Virus record (IMG/VR): IMGVR_UViG_3300017593_000448
Location: 1 to 23,958 of that record
DNA: 23,958 bases
Direction: 5' to 3' (one strand)
DNA from: a virus
Shown here: in pieces, positions 19,518 through 23,958 of the stretch
Layout: every line of letters begins with the position of its first letter
Numbering within the stretch: position 1 is the first letter of the stretch
Made by a program: the position numbers and the translations under genes
Notes under the pieces: generated by a model
What the model was told of the DNA's origin: nothing
What the model saw: only the letters and a program-made list of their open reading frames with translations
Database searches by the model: none

Positions 19518-20584
19518 AGATTTCTTACGCACTTATCTCGCCGTATGATTTTAAGGGCGGATGCTGGTTTTACAGAGTAATGATGCCAGCAGAAGCATTA
19601 AGAGCGAGAGGACACGAAGTTAAGTTCTTTGTGGCGGGGAATGATATTGATAAGGAATTCTTTGAATTCCCAGATGTGGTTGTTTATCGTGGGACATATC
19701 CATTTGACCCGATAAAACAGATAGAAGAATTCAAAAAGAGAGATGTCAGAGTTATCTATGATACAGATGATGACTATTTAACAGTGAACCCTGGAAACCC
19801 TTTTCATGAGGATGTTAAAAAGGTAACAGAACAATATGTTTCGCTATTAAAAGCGACAGATGTTGTAACCGTTACGACAGACATTCTTAAAAAGAGAGTT
19901 AAAAGATTTAATAAAAATGTAGTTGTTGTCCCGAATGCGTTAAACTTTGCCAGATTTCAGGAAAGAATGGGTAGCAATGACAAACTTAAAATAGGATATA
20001 GCGGTGCGTCTTCTCATTGGGAAGACATTGGAATTGTTTTAGATGTAGTAGCCGACCTTCAAAAGAAATATGACTTTGAGTTCTTTATTCAGGGAATGTG
20101 CGGAGGACCGCTAATAGGAGAGATTTACAATTATAAATATATTGACAGGGAAAACCTAGAGCCAGCAAAGAGGAATTATTATCGTTCTGCTCTTAAAATG
20201 TATGACAAACTTAAAAAGATTAAGTATATCCATATTCCATTTTATCCACCAGAGTTATTCCCAGAGGTATTAAGAAACCTAAACTTTGATATAACCATAG
20301 CCCCGCTCAAAAGTAATGCTTTTAATGAGGCAAAGAGTTGTATTAAGTTTTATGAGTCGGTTTCTGTCGGAAGCACTTGTTTGACATCTGATGTTCTACC
20401 TTATAAGGGAGTTTCAAACTATACCGCCAAAAACACATATAAAGATTGGAAAAAGAAGTTAGAAAAACTAATAAAAGATAAGAAGTTCAGAGAGAAGTTA
20501 TCAGACAAACAATGGAACATTGTTCGTCAAAGAGCAGACCTGACAAAGGTTGTGAAGAGCTGGGAAAGAGCATTTACAAAATAA
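19514..20584 (+). CDS. Glycosyltransferase, GT-B fold (GT4-like)
   Basis: 356 residues. Begins as typical GT-B enzymes do (M-K-I-S-Y-A-L-I-S-P), with P-A-E-A-L-R-A-R-G-H-E-V at 25-36. V-I-Y-D-T-D-D-D-Y-L around 80-89 and V-V-V-P-N-A-L-N in the middle mark the donor/acceptor domains. The C-terminal domain has N-E-A-K-S-C-I-K-F-Y-E-S, the E-x7-E-like donor-phosphate motif. It would transfer a sugar from a nucleotide donor. First of four sugar genes in the head module; overlaps neighbours closely. The substrate is unknown. The last codons (F-T-K, stop) are duplicated just after. Confidence 0.85.
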   Translation: MKISYALISPYDFKGGCWFYRVMMPAEALRARGHEVKFFVAGNDIDKEFFEFPDVVVYRGTYPFDPIKQIEEFKKRDVRVIYDTDDDYLTVNPGNPFHEDVKKVTEQYVSLLKATDVVTVTTDILKKRVKRFNKNVVVVPNALNFARFQERMGSNDKLKIGYSGASSHWEDIGIVLDVVADLQKKYDFEFFIQGMCGGPLIGEIYNYKYIDRENLEPAKRNYYRSALKMYDKLKKIKYIHIPFYPPELFPEVLRNLNFDITIAPLKSNAFNEAKSCIKFYESVSVGSTCLTSDVLPYKGVSNYTAKNTYKDWKKKLEKLIKDKKFREKLSDKQWNIVRQRADLTKVVKSWERAFTK

Positions 20585-20596
20585 TTTACAGAATAA
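20573..20596 (+). repeat. Tandem 12-bp gene-tail duplication
   Basis: TTTACAAAATAA (20573-20584) is followed by TTTACAGAATAA (20585-20596); 11 of 12 bases match. The first encodes F-T-K-stop, the second F-T-E-stop in the same frame. The last A is the first base of the next ATG. Confidence 0.85.
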
Positions 20597-21261
20597 TGGT
20601 TATCTATCCAAAAGTAAGCATACTTTTGACCTCGTATAACAACGAAATGGTTCGGGATGCGATTAAGGGTGTTTTAGCACAGACTTATAAGAATTGGGAG
20701 TTAATTATTCTTGATGATAATTCAAACCAGAAAATACTTGATATTTACAAAGAATTTGACGATGAATTCAGCCACCAGAGAATAAAATTTTATAACTCGC
20801 ACATTAGAGAAAAAGACAGATTGAAAGTGTGTCCATACGCCAGACAGATAAATGTTGGACTAAAAATGGCAACAGGAAAGATAGTAATGTATTTAACAGA
20901 CGACACTGTTTACAAGCCCAATAAGCTTAAAGAGGTCGTAAGATATTTTAGGTGGCATCCAAGAGTGAGGGTTGTATATAACAGACAAGAACAGCGTAAG
21001 GGCAAATTATCAAAAGTGTTATCGCCCGATAGGGTGCTTAAAAGAGCATTTTGTAGAGTTGACCATAGTTCTGTAAGCCATTATATGAGTTGCGTCAAAG
21101 AGGTTGGCGATTGGGACACAAAGAGTTTTGGCATGGCAGACGCATATTATTGGAACAAACTTAATTCAAAATATTTATTCTATCCAATAAAAAAGATATT
21201 AGAGACAAACTATATCCACAAGAATAGTTTCTCTCACTTAGTAGTTAAAAAAAACCTATGA
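20596..21261 (+). CDS. Glycosyltransferase family 2 (GT-A fold)
   Basis: 221 residues from ATG 20596; an upstream in-frame ATG at 20512 lies inside the previous gene and is less likely. Opens P-K-V-S-I-L-L-T-S-Y-N-N, then A-I-K-G-V-L-A-Q-T-Y-K-N-W-E-L-I-I-L-D40-D41. The metal-binding DXD-like motif is T-D-D (101-103). These are GT2 hallmarks. It transfers a sugar from a nucleotide donor, by inversion. The length is short, missing C-terminal elements of processive enzymes. Its TGA overlaps the next ATG. Confidence 0.85.
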   Translation: MVIYPKVSILLTSYNNEMVRDAIKGVLAQTYKNWELIILDDNSNQKILDIYKEFDDEFSHQRIKFYNSHIREKDRLKVCPYARQINVGLKMATGKIVMYLTDDTVYKPNKLKEVVRYFRWHPRVRVVYNRQEQRKGKLSKVLSPDRVLKRAFCRVDHSSVSHYMSCVKEVGDWDTKSFGMADAYYWNKLNSKYLFYPIKKILETNYIHKNSFSHLVVKKNL

Positions 21262-22388
21262 ATAAAATCCAATACGGGGGTGTTGTCTTCGAAAAAGAGG
21301 AAAAGACAGCGATACAAAGAGTTTTAGATAGAAATTGGTGGTTATTAGCAGAAGAGGGAGAGGCGTTTGAAAAAGAACTTGCTGAATACTTAGGAGTAAA
21401 ACACGCAATATTTGTTAATTCTGGAAGCTCCGCCCTTTTGTTGACATTTTTAGCATTAGCAAGAGAAAGGAATTATAGAAATGAAATAATAGTTCCAGCA
21501 ACCTGTTTCCCGACAGATATTAGTGCAATGGTTTATGCTGGATTTAAGCCAGTATTAGTAGATGTTGAGTTAGATACATTTTTAATAGACCCAATAGAAG
21601 CAGAAAAAGCAATAACAGATAAAACATTTGGTATATTGGCAGTCCATGTAGCAGGTAACATCTGTAACATGGGAGCATTAAATAAGATTGCCTTTGACCA
21701 TGGGATAAGAATAATAGAAGATAATTGTGATGGATTAGGTGGAAATTGGAATAGTTTTAAGATAGGTTCTGAAAACATATCGGTAGCATCGTTCCACGCT
21801 GCCCATATTATATCAACTGGACAAGGTGGAGCAATATTTACAAATAACGATAAAGAAGCAAATAAGATAAAAGAATTGCGTGATTGGGGCAGGAAGATTG
21901 ATTTTAATGACGACGAAGAAAGCCAACCACCCTTACCCAAGGACTATATGCAGAGATATAACTACACAGAGCTTGGATTTAATTTAGGACCGCTGGAATT
22001 ACAGGCGGCAATGGGAAGAGAACAACTCAAGAAAATAGAGGACTTCAAAAAAGCACGCAAACACAATTTTGAATACCTTAAGAAGGGGTTGACAAGGGCA
22101 GGTTATTCTGTTGTCAATAATTACGAAGAAGCAGACCCTTGTTGGTTTACTTGCCCGTTCTTAGTGCCAAAAGAAGTAAAGCGTGAAACCGTATTTAAGA
22201 AGTTAAAAGAAGCAAACATAGAGTTTAGAAATGTTTTAGCTTCTAATATAAAACTACACCCAGCGTTTAGATGGTTATTCGGACTATATCCAAACGCCGA
22301 CCAAATAGCAAGAAGGGGATTGTGGATACCAGTTCACCCATTGGTAACACAAGAAAACTTAGAATACATGATTAACATACTAAAATGA
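21258..22388 (+). CDS. DegT-fold sugar enzyme with His in place of PLP lysine (3-dehydrase-like)
   Basis: 376 residues. PLP-enzyme fold of the DegT/DnrJ/EryC1 family: S-G-S-S-A-L (55-60), E-D-N-C-D-G-L-G-G (154-162), A-S-F-H-A-A-H-I-I-S-T-G-Q-G-G. At the position that carries the Schiff-base lysine in aminotransferases stands H183. This replacement is known in the C-3 dehydrases E1 (DdhC/AscC, RfbH) and ColD, which remove the 3-hydroxyl of NDP-4-keto-6-deoxyhexoses. L-R-D-W-G-R following it is also E1-like, but the cysteines for the iron-sulfur cluster of E1 are absent. It likely takes the product of the RmlB-like dehydratase downstream. The TGA overlaps the next ATG. Exact substrate and product unknown. 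Confidence 0.8.
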   Translation: MNKIQYGGVVFEKEEKTAIQRVLDRNWWLLAEEGEAFEKELAEYLGVKHAIFVNSGSSALLLTFLALARERNYRNEIIVPATCFPTDISAMVYAGFKPVLVDVELDTFLIDPIEAEKAITDKTFGILAVHVAGNICNMGALNKIAFDHGIRIIEDNCDGLGGNWNSFKIGSENISVASFHAAHIISTGQGGAIFTNNDKEANKIKELRDWGRKIDFNDDEESQPPLPKDYMQRYNYTELGFNLGPLELQAAMGREQLKKIEDFKKARKHNFEYLKKGLTRAGYSVVNNYEEADPCWFTCPFLVPKEVKRETVFKKLKEANIEFRNVLASNIKLHPAFRWLFGLYPNADQIARRGLWIPVHPLVTQENLEYMINILK

Positions 22389-23401
22389 AAAAACTACTTT
22401 TAACGGGGGGGGCAGGATTTATAGGTTCACATTTTGTAGAACATTTTCTCAAGGAAACCGATTGGGATATCATAGTATTAGATAGATTAAGCTATGCCGC
22501 TTCAGGGTTTGATAGGTTAAGAGATATAAATTGTTTTGACGACAAAAGGGTAAAGATATTTACCGTTGACCTTAATGAATCACTTAGCGTTGGGGTTAGA
22601 AAAGAAATAGGAGAAATTGATTATATTCTAAACCTCGCAAGCGAGAGCCATGTAGATAATTCAATAGCAAAACCAGTTGGATTTATTAAAAATAATATTA
22701 ATTTAGTTCTTAATTTATTAGAATGGGCAAGAACTCTTAAGGGTCTTAAAAAGTTTATTCAATTTTCAACAGACGAAGTATATGGAACTGCTCCAGAAGG
22801 TGTAGACTATAAAGAGGGAGATAGATTTAATCCTGGAAATCCCTATTCGGCAAGTAAGTGTGCCCAAGAAGATATTGCCAGAGCATATAGCAATACTTAT
22901 GGACTTCCAATAGTGATAACCAACACCATGAATGTTGTGGGGGAAAGGCAACACCCAGAGAAGTTTGTTCCTCTTTGTATTAGAAAAACATTAAAAGGAG
23001 AAACAATTCCAATTCACTCTAATAAAGACAAAACAAAAGCGGGAACAAGATTTTATATCCACGCCAGAAATATAGCTAAAGCAATTCACTTTATTTTAAC
23101 AGAAACTGATGAGTTCTTAGATAAGATAGACGCCAGTAGCGGAAAGTTTAACCTTGTCGGAGAAAGAGAGATTGATAATCTGGAATTAGCCAAAATGATA
23201 GCCAAACACTTGGGTAAAGAGTTGAAATATGAAATGGTAGACTTCCATAGTAGTAGAAAAGGTCATGACCTGCGTTATAGTTTGTCCGGAGATAAACTAA
23301 TAAATATGGGATTTCAATACCCAAAGAACCTAGAAGAAAGTTTAATCAAAACAATAGATTGGTATTTGGAAGACAAAAACAAACATTGGCTTGAGGTATG
23401 A
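22385..23401 (+). CDS. rmlB-like: NDP-glucose 4,6-dehydratase, RmlB-like
   Basis: 338 residues, extended short-chain dehydrogenase. G-G-A-G-F-I-G (8-14) binds NAD; A-S-E-S-H-V-D (85-91), S-T-D-E-V-Y-G (128-134) and Y154-x3-K158 form the active site, with the Asp-Glu pair of the 4,6-dehydratases. G-H-D-L-R-Y-S near the C-terminus is the conserved nucleotide-sugar motif of RmlB. It oxidises, dehydrates and reduces NDP-glucose to the 4-keto-6-deoxy sugar, the substrate of the upstream DegT-fold enzyme. No nucleotidyltransferase is in the window, so the donor comes from the host or from genes outside. Confidence 0.85.
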   Translation: MKKLLLTGGAGFIGSHFVEHFLKETDWDIIVLDRLSYAASGFDRLRDINCFDDKRVKIFTVDLNESLSVGVRKEIGEIDYILNLASESHVDNSIAKPVGFIKNNINLVLNLLEWARTLKGLKKFIQFSTDEVYGTAPEGVDYKEGDRFNPGNPYSASKCAQEDIARAYSNTYGLPIVITNTMNVVGERQHPEKFVPLCIRKTLKGETIPIHSNKDKTKAGTRFYIHARNIAKAIHFILTETDEFLDKIDASSGKFNLVGEREIDNLELAKMIAKHLGKELKYEMVDFHSSRKGHDLRYSLSGDKLINMGFQYPKNLEESLIKTIDWYLEDKNKHWLEV

Positions 23402-23419
23402 AACTAATTAAATAAACAT

Positions 23420-23958
23420 ATGAAACTAAATGATACGAGTTCAAAATCCGGAATTATCCAAGAGTTAGAAACGCTTTTAGGAATGTCTGATGGCGATATC
23501 AGCGGAGACGACACGCTATTAAAGGTCTTTACAAGAATGATAAACGCTGAATATAGAAGAGTAAATACTTGGATATGGGAAGCATCTGGAACGTGGGAAT
23601 ACGATGACAGCAACGCTACAGATTTACCAATAGCGACTACTGATTTGGTAGACGAGCAACAAGACTACGAAATCCCGTCCACGGCTCAAAAGATTGATAG
23701 AGTTGAGGTTTTAGATAAAAGTAGCAACTACCAAAAGCTTATACCGATTGATAAATCACAGATAGCCAGTGCAACATCAGAGTTTATGGAAGAGCCCAAT
23801 ATGCCACGATACTACGACTTATTGGGACGTTCTATAATGTTATATCCAAAGCCGGGGGCGAGCTATGTTACCACTACTAAAGGATTGAAGCTTTACTTTA
23901 CGAGAGATATCTCTGAATTCGTTTCGACCGATACAACAAAAGAACCTGGATTTGTTAA
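23420..23958 (+). CDS. Head-tail connector/neck-like protein (partial)
   Basis: At least 179 codons, still open at the window end. Helical start (I-I-Q-E-L-E-T-L-L-G), then R-R-V-N-T-W-I-W-E-A-S-G-T-W-E, V-D-E-Q-Q-D-Y-E-I-P, I-D-R-V-E-V-L, M-P-R-Y-Y-D-L-L-G-R-S-I-M-L-Y-P-K-P. The D-x-P-x-x-x-x-x-L-V-x-x-Q-x-x-Y-x-I-P-x-x...P-x-Y-Y-D-L-x-G-x-x-I-x-L-Y-P-x-P pattern is frequent in phage head-completion/neck proteins, though no function is certain. Position after the sugar cassette means the structural module resumes here. Its start has the leader 'aataaacatATG'. Confidence 0.65.
   Translation, partial: MKLNDTSSKSGIIQELETLLGMSDGDISGDDTLLKVFTRMINAEYRRVNTWIWEASGTWEYDDSNATDLPIATTDLVDEQQDYEIPSTAQKIDRVEVLDKSSNYQKLIPIDKSQIASATSEFMEEPNMPRYYDLLGRSIMLYPKPGASYVTTTKGLKLYFTRDISEFVSTDTTKEPGFV

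Noticed and set aside
1-23958. Alternative genetic code (TGA recoded)
   Set aside because: TGA ends many genes, most in ATGA overlaps with a clear downstream gene, and no good gene reads through TGA.

Overview
The window is one piece of an AT-rich tailed phage genome (Caudoviricetes) or a prophage-like copy of one. The evidence is a contiguous head module (large terminase, portal, scaffold, major capsid protein, neck/connector-like protein) and a long run of small, tightly packed genes typical of a phage accessory/early region. No ribosomal, tRNA or housekeeping gene is visible. TGA acts as a stop (mostly in ATGA overlaps), so the code looks standard. Promoters are of the TTGACA/TATAAT type. 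Most start codons right of about 1.9 kb follow an A/T-rich leader ending in ATT or ACT with no Shine-Dalgarno sequence, whereas genes left of 1.6 kb all have strong AGGAGGTGA sites. The host cannot be named from this; a low-GC bacterium, possibly of the Patescibacteria/CPR kind, is only a guess.

Layout. 1-1676: end of a metallophosphoesterase, then six tiny SD-led genes (HNH-like, zinc-ribbon and membrane proteins), closed by a terminator. 1697-1824: gene-free, hairpin-rich stretch. 1893-2982: cysteine-peptidase-like protein, holin-like protein and a second terminator. 2990-10679: a new promoter and about 22 plus-strand genes, including a YopX-like protein, a PD-(D/E)XK nuclease, an OB-fold-like protein, two DNA methyltransferases, a 3D-domain membrane protein and a NinG/HNH-like nuclease. 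10801-11780: four small minus-strand genes. 11781-12029: divergent promoters. 12030-14155: possible small terminase subunit, HNH nuclease and two repeat-rich non-coding blocks. 14156-19517: head genes. 19514-23401: a four-gene sugar cassette (two glycosyltransferases, a DegT-fold enzyme with His in place of the PLP lysine, an RmlB-like 4,6-dehydratase), then a connector-like gene running off the end.

The most unusual signals are: (i) gene-tail duplications. Each of the two methyltransferase genes sits between direct repeats that copy the 3' end of the upstream gene, so the right-hand copy restores the same C-terminal codons plus a stop; similar repeats flank a small membrane gene, and tandem tail copies occur at two other junctions. 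(ii) An approximately 82-bp imperfect palindrome with a three-way-junction fold, flanked by AATATAA, in a spacer whose uninterrupted relative lies about 380 bp upstream. (iii) A 3+3 inverted array of ACTATC at exact 9-bp period, plus 10-bp-period repeats and palindromes, just before the terminase gene. (iv) A deoxysugar pathway embedded in the head module.
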